Assembly (NCBI GenBank): GCA_016713825.1
Contig: JADJOJ010000010.1
Coordinates: 682,001-746,000, forward strand
Direction: 5' to 3'
Length of the DNA stretch: 64,000 nt
Source: Candidatus Leptofilum gracile
Lineage (GTDB): Bacteria > Chloroflexota > Anaerolineae > Promineifilales > Promineifilaceae
The notes under the pieces were generated by a model. The model was not told the origin of the DNA and ran no database searches. It worked only from the letters and a program-made list of their open reading frames with translations. Below, in pieces: positions 7,888 through 15,581 of the stretch. Position 1 is the first letter of the stretch. The number at the start of each line of letters is the position of its first letter. The translations under genes were made by a program, and so were the position numbers.

Positions 7888-9306
7888 ATGGCAAAAAAAG
7901 AATCCTTAACGCAAGAGAAATTTGATGAACGGGTGGCGCAATTGGCCACACAGCGGGAAACATTGCTGGCGCTAATACGGCCGCTTTCCCACACCATGCG
8001 CAGCTGGAAGCCCAACGACAGCCAGTGGAACATCCACGAAATTTTGCTGCACCTGGGCAGCAGCGAATGCGCGTTTGTTTCGCGCCTGGGCACCTACATT
8101 GCGGCCCCCAGCGAAGTGACGCTGATGCGCTTTTTAGCCCAATCTCGCGAGACGGTATTGGCTCGCCTGGGCGAGCTGGACGCCGATGAGCGGAATCAGG
8201 AATTTGCCGATGGCTGGACGGCCGTTCGCGTCCTCAACGAACTTTTAAGCCACGAACAGGCCCACATTGCCCAAATTGAAGCCACCATCGCCCAATGGCG
8301 GCTTCACTTTTTGGCCCGATTGGCGGCGGAGCGGGCCACGTTGTTCACCATGCTGCTGGGCTTGTCCGAGGCACAGCTCACCAGCGCGGAGCCGGAGCCG
8401 GGCTGGACGATCAAGGATTTGCTGGCGCACATCGCCTTTTGGGATGGCTTTCACACAAACCGGATGCAGCTGGTGGCAGACGGCCGTATCCACGAAATCA
8501 TGGAAATTGGCGACGATGCCGACATGGACGCCTTCAACGCCAAACTGCTGGCCGACAACAAGACGATCCCGCTAGAGCAAGTGCTCGCCATGCTGCAAAA
8601 AGAGCGCAGCGGTTTGAAGCAGCTGCTGAACCGGCTCAGCGATGCCCAATTGCAAAACCAGATTCGGCTGCCGTGGGGTTGGCGCACTCACTTGCGCGTT
8701 TGGGCCAGGTGGCGCTACCAGCACGACATGGCGCACGCCCAGCAGATTCAGGCATGGCGCGAGGCGCAGCCGCGTGAGGCCAAGCGTCACATTGGGCCAA
8801 AAGCGGTGCTGCGCGCCCTGCTGCGCACCTGCCGCCAGGAGTTTGTGACCCTGCTGCCGCTGCTGCCCGAGTCGGAGTGGGGCAGTCGTCCCGTGTGCGG
8901 CGTCTGGACGATGAAGGATTTGGTGGGGCACGTGACTGCATGGGCTGATGTGGGCGGCGTGGCCGTGGCGCAGGCGCTGGCCGGTGAAACGCCCAATTTG
9001 CCACCCATTGCCGATTTTGAGCAGTGGAATTTGGACCAGGCAGCCCAACGGGCCGAGACGCCGTGGCCAACCATCTGGGAAGCGTACGAGGCGTCTTACC
9101 AGACGCTTCTATCTGGCCTGGACGCATTATCTGATGAGGCGCTGGCGGCAGAATTTACCGCGCCGTGGGGGCCGCCCATCAACCTGTACCGCTGGCTCAC
9201 CATCTGGCCGCTGCACGAGCGGGAGCACGCCGTGGACGTGCGCCACGCCCTCAACCTCACCCGCTGGCCCAAACCGCTGCGGGAGCATCCTCAGGCGAAT
9301 TCGTAA
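7888..9306 (+). CDS. Triple DinB-like (DinB_2/maleylpyruvate isomerase-like) four-helix protein
   Basis: 472 residues with ATG preceded by AGGAG. Three successive four-helix-bundle units of the DinB superfamily can be seen from repeated 'W-xIxExLxHL' signatures: SQWNIHEILLHLGSSE (about 48-63), GWTIKDLLAHIAFWDGFH (about 171-188) and VWTMKDLVGHVTAWADVGG (about 336-354). Each is preceded by a long helix (RETLLALIRPL, ERATLFTMLLGL, CRQEFVTLLPLL). Single DinB domains are about 150-170 residues and often bind a metal through three His or act as thiol-dependent transferases. Here the metal-ligand His set looks incomplete in places. A tandem trimer in one chain is unusual. Function unknown; cytoplasmic. 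Confidence 0.82.
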   Translation: MAKKESLTQEKFDERVAQLATQRETLLALIRPLSHTMRSWKPNDSQWNIHEILLHLGSSECAFVSRLGTYIAAPSEVTLMRFLAQSRETVLARLGELDADERNQEFADGWTAVRVLNELLSHEQAHIAQIEATIAQWRLHFLARLAAERATLFTMLLGLSEAQLTSAEPEPGWTIKDLLAHIAFWDGFHTNRMQLVADGRIHEIMEIGDDADMDAFNAKLLADNKTIPLEQVLAMLQKERSGLKQLLNRLSDAQLQNQIRLPWGWRTHLRVWARWRYQHDMAHAQQIQAWREAQPREAKRHIGPKAVLRALLRTCRQEFVTLLPLLPESEWGSRPVCGVWTMKDLVGHVTAWADVGGVAVAQALAGETPNLPPIADFEQWNLDQAAQRAETPWPTIWEAYEASYQTLLSGLDALSDEALAAEFTAPWGPPINLYRWLTIWPLHEREHAVDVRHALNLTRWPKPLREHPQANS

Positions 9307-9310
9307 ATTG

Positions 9311-9366
9311 AATGGGACGCGGATGAACGCAGATGACGCGGATTTTGTCTGCGTCTGTTTTGCGGC
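9311..9366. repeat. GACGCGGAT-type short repeat after a stop codon
   Basis: Imperfect repeats of ACGCGGAT/AACGCAGAT followed by partly complementary words (GTCTGCGTC). A closely similar element starts with the same TGGGACGCGGAT at about 57119-57171, also immediately after a stop codon. Confidence 0.55.
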
Positions 9367-9378
9367 ATGAACCTGTAC

Positions 9379-10338
9379 TTAGTTTTCTTGCTGGACTTCT
9401 TGTTGCTTTTGGCGGCTGCGGCGCAGGGTGTCGATGATGTAAATGGGTGCACCGAGGAAGCCGGAGAGCCGCTCGATGGCGAAGACGAGCAGGGTGAGGG
9501 CTACGGCTTGCGTGTCGCTGAGCCCGGCGCTGGCGAAGAGCAGCGGGGCCAAGCCTTCACGGATGCCCAGCCCGCCGACGGAGGGCAGCAAAATGGCCAG
9601 CGACAGGAAGGGGATGACCAGGAAGTAATGGGTGAACGGCACCTGGTAGCCCAGCGCCAGCCCGGCGGCGGCAAACCAGCCAATTTGCATCAGGTTAAAG
9701 ATGATGGAGATGCCCATTGCTTGCCAAACGGCCGTCCAGCCACACGCTTGAACGGCCGTAATCACCCCCGCCACCTTTGCCCAGGCCGGTTGCAAGCGTG
9801 ACGGCACCCAGCGGCCAAAAAAGTGCACCAGCCGCCCCTCTAGCACCGCAAACCCACCAATGAGGCCGATGAGGCAAACGGCCGTTGTCTGCCAAAACAA
9901 ATCTTGTGGAAAATTGTCCGGCCGGAACGGCAGCGCCGCCAGCCCAATCATAAACAGCGCCAGCAGCCCCGTGGCCCGATCGACGATGACCGTGCCAGCG
10001 GCCGTTTGCGCCGGCACATCCTGCGCCGCTTCCACAGCCCGAATCACATCCCCGCTAAAGCCGGAGGGCAGCACGGAGTTGAAAAAGTTGGCGGCAAAAT
10101 AAAGCGACACCAGCCGACTGAACTTGATGGGCGAGCCGACCCCGTGCAGCAGCAGCAGCCAACGGTATGCCCGCACCACCAGGCTGGCATTCACCAACAA
10201 AAAGCCCAGCAACACCCAGCCCCACTGCGCTTGCAGCAGCCGCTGGCCGATGTCGGCAAAGTTCACCTGGGTGGAGACGTACAGCAGCGCCAGCAGGGTG
10301 ATGCCAATTTTGAGGATGGTGCCGAGGTGTTTCCGCAT
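9379..10338 (-). CDS. YbhN/AglD-type integral membrane protein (LPG synthase transmembrane-region family)
   Basis: 319 residues with about seven to eight hydrophobic segments. It carries family hallmarks: RAYRWLLLLHGVG, LVSLYFAANFFNSVLPSGFS then GDVIRA (about residues 85-112), VIVDRATGLLALF, and a late GGLGIREGLAPLLF. The family (UPF0104; MprF flippase-like part, AglD, YbhN) is linked to flipping or handling of lipid-linked substrates. The position next to the glycan array, though on the opposite strand, fits a lipid-carrier role, which is inferred. The start ATG at 10338 gives a short charged N-terminus (MRKHLGTILK) before the first helix. Confidence 0.87.
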   Translation of the reverse strand: MRKHLGTILKIGITLLALLYVSTQVNFADIGQRLLQAQWGWVLLGFLLVNASLVVRAYRWLLLLHGVGSPIKFSRLVSLYFAANFFNSVLPSGFSGDVIRAVEAAQDVPAQTAAGTVIVDRATGLLALFMIGLAALPFRPDNFPQDLFWQTTAVCLIGLIGGFAVLEGRLVHFFGRWVPSRLQPAWAKVAGVITAVQACGWTAVWQAMGISIIFNLMQIGWFAAAGLALGYQVPFTHYFLVIPFLSLAILLPSVGGLGIREGLAPLLFASAGLSDTQAVALTLLVFAIERLSGFLGAPIYIIDTLRRSRQKQQEVQQEN

Positions 10339-10344
10339 AGATGT

Positions 10345-10495
10345 TGGTGGTCGGTATTCAGTAGTCGGTAGTGGTCGGTTCAGTGGTCGGTATTCAGTAA
10401 TCAGTAATCAGTGAAATTACTGATTACTGTTCACCGATTACTGTTCACCGATTACTGTTCACCGATTACTGTTCACCGATTACTGTTCACTGAAA
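10345..10495. repeat. Tandem 14-base repeat with inverted arms
   Basis: The unit GATTACTGTTCACC repeats almost perfectly 4.9 times from 10422 to 10490. It is preceded by related words on the other strand (GGTCGGTATTCAGTA, CAGTAATCAGTAATCAGTG), so the whole block can fold. It fills the gap between two minus-strand genes. It belongs to the 7-base-word repeat class of this genome (14 = 2 x 7). Confidence 0.8.
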
Positions 10496-10498
10496 AGA

Positions 10499-11527
10499 TT
10501 AGATCGGCTGCGGCCGGGGGGCGTTGACTTTGGGATAGGCGATGGCGGCGGTGCGGGGGCCAGCGACCGCTTCTTGGGCGGCGGCGGGCAGGGGGATTTC
10601 TAACCGCTGGCCGACGTAGAGCTGGGTGTCTGGTTTGTTGTTGTACACCTGGATAGCCCGCCAGCGCAGCGAATCGCCATAGAAGCGGCGAGAAAGCCCG
10701 CTGTAGGTGTTGCCGTGTACCACGGTGTGCAGCTCAATTTGCTTGCCCCAATCGCCGAGATGGTTGAGCCAGTAAACGGCCGTTTCCCCATCCCCTAAAT
10801 TTGGTTCAGCCACACCCTCATACGCCGCCAGCGACAAAATGCGGCGGCGCAGGTCCCCATCTACCGCGATGGCGTTGAGCGCATTTTGGGCCGCTTGTTC
10901 GGCCTCCGTCAGTGCCGGTTCTGGTTCTGGCTCTGGTTGCGGCGCTGGCTCTGGCTCTGGTGGGGCAACCAGCACCCAAGGATAGCTGTAGTCGGGAATC
11001 AGGCAGCCGAAATTTTGATTTTCGGTGGGGGCAAAGCCGCCCCAGCCATCTAAAAATTGTTTGTGGGTGAAGCGGAAATATTCTCCCTTCTCACGTTTGG
11101 CCCACAGGCCAAACAGCGGATCGTGCACAAAAATATAATCGTCGTCGTAGCCCACCACCAGCAGAAAGTGGCCATATTTAAACTGGTTGCCGGTGAGCTT
11201 GATCCACGGCTCGTATTTGGCCAGGGCGATAAAAGCGTGGCCTGAGTCGATGTTTTGGCGCAGTTCTTGCAAGGCTTGCTGCCGGTTGGCGTACGCTTTG
11301 TAGGTGAGGTTGAGCTGGCCTGCCCCCCAGGCAGCGTTTTTAAGGTCGGGAATGTAGGTGAATTTGGGGCGGGCCCCGATGTAGGTGTACAGTTCATCCG
11401 GGGTGATGGCCACGCGCTTGCCGTTGAGCAGCATCGCCACGCAGGTTGGGCCACAATCGCCAGAATGATCTTTGGCATCGCTGTCCCATTGGGAGCGATA
11501 CGGAACGCTTAACTTCAGTTCAGACAT
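10499..11527 (-). CDS. C39-like cysteine peptidase domain with C-terminal LysM
   Basis: 342 residues from the ATG at 11525-11527, chosen because GAGGAG lies 8 bases before it. Residues 1-170 form a C39_2/papain-like domain: Q12 and the catalytic Cys in GDCGPTCVAMLLNG, the His in KYGHFLLVVGYDDDYIF, and the Asp/Asn in VHDPLFG. A Pro/Glu-rich linker follows (PEPEPAPQPEPEPEPA). The C-terminus is a LysM glycan-binding module (HTVVHGNTYSGLSRRFYGDS then YVGQRLEIPLP). LysM normally implies contact with peptidoglycan, but no signal peptide or membrane helix is visible. It is therefore either exported by another route or cytoplasmic. The combination suggests cleavage of a peptide at the cell wall; this is inferred. 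Confidence 0.84.
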   Translation of the reverse strand: MSELKLSVPYRSQWDSDAKDHSGDCGPTCVAMLLNGKRVAITPDELYTYIGARPKFTYIPDLKNAAWGAGQLNLTYKAYANRQQALQELRQNIDSGHAFIALAKYEPWIKLTGNQFKYGHFLLVVGYDDDYIFVHDPLFGLWAKREKGEYFRFTHKQFLDGWGGFAPTENQNFGCLIPDYSYPWVLVAPPEPEPAPQPEPEPEPALTEAEQAAQNALNAIAVDGDLRRRILSLAAYEGVAEPNLGDGETAVYWLNHLGDWGKQIELHTVVHGNTYSGLSRRFYGDSLRWRAIQVYNNKPDTQLYVGQRLEIPLPAAAQEAVAGPRTAAIAYPKVNAPRPQPI

Positions 11528-11636
11528 TTTGTAACTCCTCATTATAGTGGCTGGTGGGTGCTGGCTAGTCTAAGAAATTGTGACCAGTAACCGCTTGCCA
11601 CCAGCGACTAGCGACTATTATGAAATTCTATCTGTT

Positions 11637-11664
11637 TTGCCGCGCTGCTGCCATCTCTTATAAT
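11637..11664 (+). promoter_or_regulatory. Predicted promoter, near-leaderless
   Basis: TTGCCG (11637-11642) and a perfect TATAAT (11659-11664) with a 16-base spacer. The ATG of the downstream gene begins 8 bases after the -10, so transcription would start at or within two bases of the start codon. No ribosome site is present, which agrees with a leaderless mRNA. Confidence 0.6.
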
Positions 11665-11672
11665 CAGCCGCT

Positions 11673-13406
11673 ATGGGAATTTTGGATGGAAAGTTGGCAC
11701 ATTTGGGGCTGGTTGTGCTGGCTGTTTGGCTTTTTTTCTTTTTGGCGCTAAATAGCCTGGTGCAAGACAGTCCAACGATGGATGAGCAAAATCATCTGGC
11801 GCGGGGGGCGGCGTTTGTGCATACGGCCGATCCGCGCCTGAGCCTGGAGCATCCCCCGCTGGTCAACAGCCTGAGCGGCCTGCCCCTGCTGCTGCTGCCC
11901 GATTTGGTGTATCCGTTCGACCATCCCAGCTGGACGGAGATGCAGCCGCCGGACATCTACTGGTACAACTTTGCCGACCAGTTTGTCTGGCGGGTCAACC
12001 AGGACGTGACGCGCATGATTTTCCTGGGGCGGCTGCCGATGGTTTTTCTCACGTTAGGGCTGGCGCTGGTGGGGTTCCATTTTGCCCGGCTGTTTTGGGG
12101 ACGGCCGTCTGCCTACTTAGCGTTTGTGCTGCTGCTGTTTGAGCCGAATGTGTTGGGGAACGGCCGTCTCATCACCACCGATTTGGGCGGCACATTGTTC
12201 ATGACGCTGGCGCTGCTGCTGGTGTGGCGCATGTGGACCGCACCGGGCTGGAATTGGCGGCGCTGGCTGGCGGCGGGCGTGGGGCTGGGGTTGGCGTTTG
12301 GCAGCAAGCTTTCCATGCTGGCGTTTGTGCCAATTTTGCTGGTTCTCGCATTTTTGCCAATTTTTGAAGAAGGAACACAGAGTTGCACAGAGGAGGCACA
12401 GAGGGGCACAGAGAGGTGGCGGCGATTTTTGCAGTTGGTGAGTGCGGGGGCGCTTTCGGTGGGGGTGGTGTGGGCGATTTTTGGTTTTGAGTGGGGGGCG
12501 TTTCGCTTTCCGTCGGAGGTGCTGGCGGGGTTGAACCGGTTTAGCGGGCCGATGCCCACGTTTTGGGCGGGACTGGACCAGATTGTGAACGTGAGCCGGG
12601 GCGGGCGGGCGGCGTTTTTGCTGGGTGAAACGTCGCTGGAAGGATTTTGGCTCTTTTTCCCGGTCGCTTTTTTGGTGAAGACGCCGCTGGTTTTGCTGTT
12701 TGGTTTGGTGGGGGTGATTGTGTGGGGGTGGAAACGGCCGTCCTCACGCCCCAAACTCCTCTACCTTCTCATCCCTGCGCTGCTTTACTTTGGCGTCAGC
12801 GTCGTCAGCGGCATCAACATTGGCTACCGGCATTTGCTGCCGATTGTGCCGCTGATCATCGTGGCGGTGAGCGGGCTGCCGACATTCTTAGGCAGTAAGC
12901 TGCCTCGCACTGAGCGAAAGTGGCGCGGTGGGGACACCGGCCACAGCCGAGTAATCGCATTAGTTTTGGCAGGCGGTATCTTGCTGCCCACGCTGCTCAT
13001 CCATCCCCACTACCTGAGCTATTTCAATCTGGCAGCGGGCGGTTCCGCCAACGGCGCGTCGATTTTGGCCGACAGCAGCAACGATTGGGGCCAGGATTTG
13101 CTGCGCTTGCAGGCGTGGATGGCGGAAAACGACGTCGAAACCATCAACCTGGGCTGGTTTGGCATTGCCGATCCGGCCTATTACGGCCTGGTCTACGAGC
13201 CGCTGCCTGGCTTCCCACGGGCCGAATTTTTGAGCCTGTGGGATAATCCGCCGTTCGATCCGCAGGCACCGGGGCCGGGGCTGTACGCCATCAGCGCCAG
13301 CAGCCTGTGGGAATCGCACCGGGTTGAGAAGCATGTGTACACCTGGTTCCGCCAGCGGGAGGCGGATGTGCGGATTGGGTCGATTTATGTGTACGTGATT
13401 GAGTAA
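11673..13406 (+). CDS. GT39/ArnT-like membrane glycosyltransferase, short form without C-terminal sandwich
   Basis: 577 residues. The first helix (about 10-30) is followed by the acidic loop motif TMDEQNHLARG with D37-E38, the position of the catalytic acid in PMT/ArnT-type GT-C enzymes. Further family marks are EHPPLVNSLSGLPLLLLPD, FGSKLSMLAFVP, FPVAFLVKTPLVLLFG, GYRHLLPIVPL and DSSNDWGQDLLRLQAWM. These enzymes transfer sugars from polyprenyl-phosphate donors on the outer membrane face. Unlike most of its paralogues it stops after the SxGSIYVYVIE strand and lacks the shared C-terminal sandwich. Two loops contain translated repeats: CACAGAG words at 12375-12420, and 12921-12947, similar to the 7756 element. 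It starts a run of same-strand paralogues. Confidence 0.87.
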   Translation: MGILDGKLAHLGLVVLAVWLFFFLALNSLVQDSPTMDEQNHLARGAAFVHTADPRLSLEHPPLVNSLSGLPLLLLPDLVYPFDHPSWTEMQPPDIYWYNFADQFVWRVNQDVTRMIFLGRLPMVFLTLGLALVGFHFARLFWGRPSAYLAFVLLLFEPNVLGNGRLITTDLGGTLFMTLALLLVWRMWTAPGWNWRRWLAAGVGLGLAFGSKLSMLAFVPILLVLAFLPIFEEGTQSCTEEAQRGTERWRRFLQLVSAGALSVGVVWAIFGFEWGAFRFPSEVLAGLNRFSGPMPTFWAGLDQIVNVSRGGRAAFLLGETSLEGFWLFFPVAFLVKTPLVLLFGLVGVIVWGWKRPSSRPKLLYLLIPALLYFGVSVVSGINIGYRHLLPIVPLIIVAVSGLPTFLGSKLPRTERKWRGGDTGHSRVIALVLAGGILLPTLLIHPHYLSYFNLAAGGSANGASILADSSNDWGQDLLRLQAWMAENDVETINLGWFGIADPAYYGLVYEPLPGFPRAEFLSLWDNPPFDPQAPGPGLYAISASSLWESHRVEKHVYTWFRQREADVRIGSIYVYVIE

Positions 13407-13476
13407 TTGGTAATTGGCGTCTCAAATTACGCAATTGCCGATTTAAACAAACTAGAAGCCCAATTTTTTTATCAGC

Positions 13477-13523
13477 AGATTGCGCAGATTTATAAGATTT
13501 TATCTGCGTAATCTGCGCAATCT
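13477..13523. repeat. 14-bp perfect inverted repeat upstream of a transferase gene
   Basis: AGATTGCGCAGATT (13477-13490) pairs with its exact complement at 13510-13523; the loop also contains AGATT/ATCTGCG words. It occupies most of the 147-base gap between two GT genes together with a TAATTGG-rich segment (13405-13446). Confidence 0.7.
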
Positions 13524-13553
13524 TTGATTTTTAGCGTGGAGTTTTTGGAATCG

Positions 13554-15581
13554 ATGCAGCAAATCGCAAAATCCAAACTGAACGAGAAGCTGCTTCTGGC
13601 GGGGCTGCTGCTGTTGGCGTTTGGGCTGCGGGTGGTGGTTTTGGACGAGGCGCCGCCCGGTTTGCGTTACGATGAGCTGCAAAATTATTTGATGGCGGGG
13701 CGAGTGCTGGCGGGGGAACGGCCGCTTTACTTCGCCGAATCGTGGGGGCATGAGCCGCTGTACCATTATTTGCAGGCGGGCAGTCTGGCGCTGCTGGGCG
13801 AATCGGACTGGAGCTTGCGGCTGCCGTCGGTGGTGCTGGGCATGATTGAGCTGGCGGCCACCTGGCTGGTGGCCCAAAAGCTCCTGGGCCGCCGCGTGGG
13901 GCTGCTGACGACCGCCTTTCTCGCCGTCTCCTTTTGGGCGATTTTGTACAGCCGGGTCGGGCTGCGCGTCGGCGCGGTGACGGCGTTTGCCACGCTGATG
14001 ATTTACTTTTTGTGGCGCAGCTGGGAACGGCCGTCCACCGAAAAATGGTTCGGTCTGGTGGATGGCGCATTGGCGGGGCTGTTTTTGGCGGCGGGGGTGT
14101 ACACCTACCTGGCGGGGCGGGTGCTGCCCGCCATTTTTGTGGGCTTTGTGCTGTTTACGGCCGTTTTCCACTGGCAGCAATTCAAAACCCGCTGGCCGCG
14201 GTTTGTGGTGCTGGCGGTGGTGGCGGCGCTGCTCATCTGGCCGCTGTGGCAGGCGATTGCCGCCATCCCCGTGGGCGAGCAGCGGCTGGAGCTGCTGAAC
14301 CAGGCGATTGTCGCCCTGCGCCAGGGCAATCCGCTGCCGGTGCTGGATTTGACGGTGCGGGCGCTGGGCATGTACGTGATTCAGGGGGAGCAGGATTGGT
14401 TGTACAACGAATACGGCCGTCCCATCTTCGACGTCTTAACCGTTTTCTTTTTCCTGGGCGGGCTGCTCTGGGTGGCGCGGCGCTGGCGTCAGCCCCAGTT
14501 TGCCCTGCTGCTGCTCTGGTTTTTTGGCGGCACTGGCCCGTCGATGATAGCCCCACCAGCGGCCAGCGTAACGCACAGCATTGTGGCCCAGCCGGTGGCC
14601 ACCATTTTTCTGGGGTTGGGCGTGGCCCACATGTGGCACTGGATGGTGGTGGAAGAGCGTCGGCCTCGATTGGGGACGGCACTGATTGCCCTGCTGTTCA
14701 TTGTGCCGGGGGTATTGGCTGGCCTGGCCTTCTTCCAGAGTTGGAACCAGCAGCCGGAGGTGAAGGAGCTGTACCAGGGGGGGATTACGGCCGTTGCCGA
14801 TGCCGTGCAAACCAATTCCCCAGACGGCGCGGTGCTGGTGGGCGGGCCGTACGTCAGCTATTGGCAGCCGTGGAACGCGGTCGCTTTTGATTTGGCGACG
14901 CCGGGGGATAGTACGGCCGTGCGCTGGTTTAACCCGGCGGGGGCGTGGGTCTGGCCCGCCGACACCTTCCCCGCCACCTACTACTTCCCCGAAGCGCCGC
15001 TGGGGCCGCAGCAGGTCGATCCTGAATTGCAACAATTGTTTGTGGCTGATGCTGGTGAATCGGAGCAAGTTTTTGCGGATTACCGAAGCTTTTTGCTGCA
15101 GGATGCGGCCCAGTTTGAGGCGCGTTTGGCGGCGGTGGTGGGGGAAACGGCCGTCGCCTGGCCCCCCGATTTTGTCCACCTGCCCGCGCCGCAGCTGCCC
15201 ATCAATTTTGACAACCGGCTGCACCTGCTGGCCGCCTCCCAGCCAGAGGTCGTGGGCGAGGCGGTGCGCTTTGTGACGTACTGGCGGGTGGACGTGGCCG
15301 ACCCGACGCCGCTGGTGGCGTTTGTCCATCTCACCAGCGACGGGGTGGATATTTGGGGGCAGCAGGATTGGCTGGACGTGCGTATGGCTGGTTTGCAGCC
15401 GGGGGACCGGTTTGCCCAGGTACACACCGTGCCGCTTGATCCAACTGCGCCGCCAGGCGTGTATCAATTGCAGCTGGGGCTTTATCGCCCAGACACGGGC
15501 CAACGTTTGCCGCTTTTCAGCGGCGGTGCTGGTGTGGCAGACCGTATTTGGGTGGGGCAACTCATGGTGGGAAACCGATGA
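13554..15581 (+). CDS. GT39/ArnT-like membrane glycosyltransferase with C-terminal beta-sandwich domain
   Basis: 675 residues from ATG 13554; an upstream TTG at 13524 in the same frame lies inside a repeat and is less likely. Belongs to the 'PPGL-DE...GHEPLYHY' subgroup: LDEAPPGLRYDELQNYLMAG carries the catalytic-type acid pair, then SWGHEPLYHYLQAGSLALL, and WAILYSRVGLRVGAVTAF on the next loop. Multiple membrane segments fill residues 10-430. Residues about 550-665 form the domain shared across this locus (FVTYWRVDVADPTPLVAFVHL ... GVYQLQLGLYRPDTGQRLPL). Its stop overlaps the next start in ATGA, so it is translationally coupled to the next paralogue. Likely transfers a lipid-linked sugar outside the cell; acceptor unknown. 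Confidence 0.87.
   Translation: MQQIAKSKLNEKLLLAGLLLLAFGLRVVVLDEAPPGLRYDELQNYLMAGRVLAGERPLYFAESWGHEPLYHYLQAGSLALLGESDWSLRLPSVVLGMIELAATWLVAQKLLGRRVGLLTTAFLAVSFWAILYSRVGLRVGAVTAFATLMIYFLWRSWERPSTEKWFGLVDGALAGLFLAAGVYTYLAGRVLPAIFVGFVLFTAVFHWQQFKTRWPRFVVLAVVAALLIWPLWQAIAAIPVGEQRLELLNQAIVALRQGNPLPVLDLTVRALGMYVIQGEQDWLYNEYGRPIFDVLTVFFFLGGLLWVARRWRQPQFALLLLWFFGGTGPSMIAPPAASVTHSIVAQPVATIFLGLGVAHMWHWMVVEERRPRLGTALIALLFIVPGVLAGLAFFQSWNQQPEVKELYQGGITAVADAVQTNSPDGAVLVGGPYVSYWQPWNAVAFDLATPGDSTAVRWFNPAGAWVWPADTFPATYYFPEAPLGPQQVDPELQQLFVADAGESEQVFADYRSFLLQDAAQFEARLAAVVGETAVAWPPDFVHLPAPQLPINFDNRLHLLAASQPEVVGEAVRFVTYWRVDVADPTPLVAFVHLTSDGVDIWGQQDWLDVRMAGLQPGDRFAQVHTVPLDPTAPPGVYQLQLGLYRPDTGQRLPLFSGGAGVADRIWVGQLMVGNR

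Noticed and set aside
10422..10490. Possible CRISPR array
   Set aside because: The units are 14 bases, contiguous and without spacers, and no cas gene is near.
14436..15560. Minus-strand frame of 374 residues opposite a transferase gene
   Set aside because: Rich in Gln, His, Arg and Pro, as expected of antisense to a GC-rich membrane protein. No family signature; the plus-strand gene is clear.
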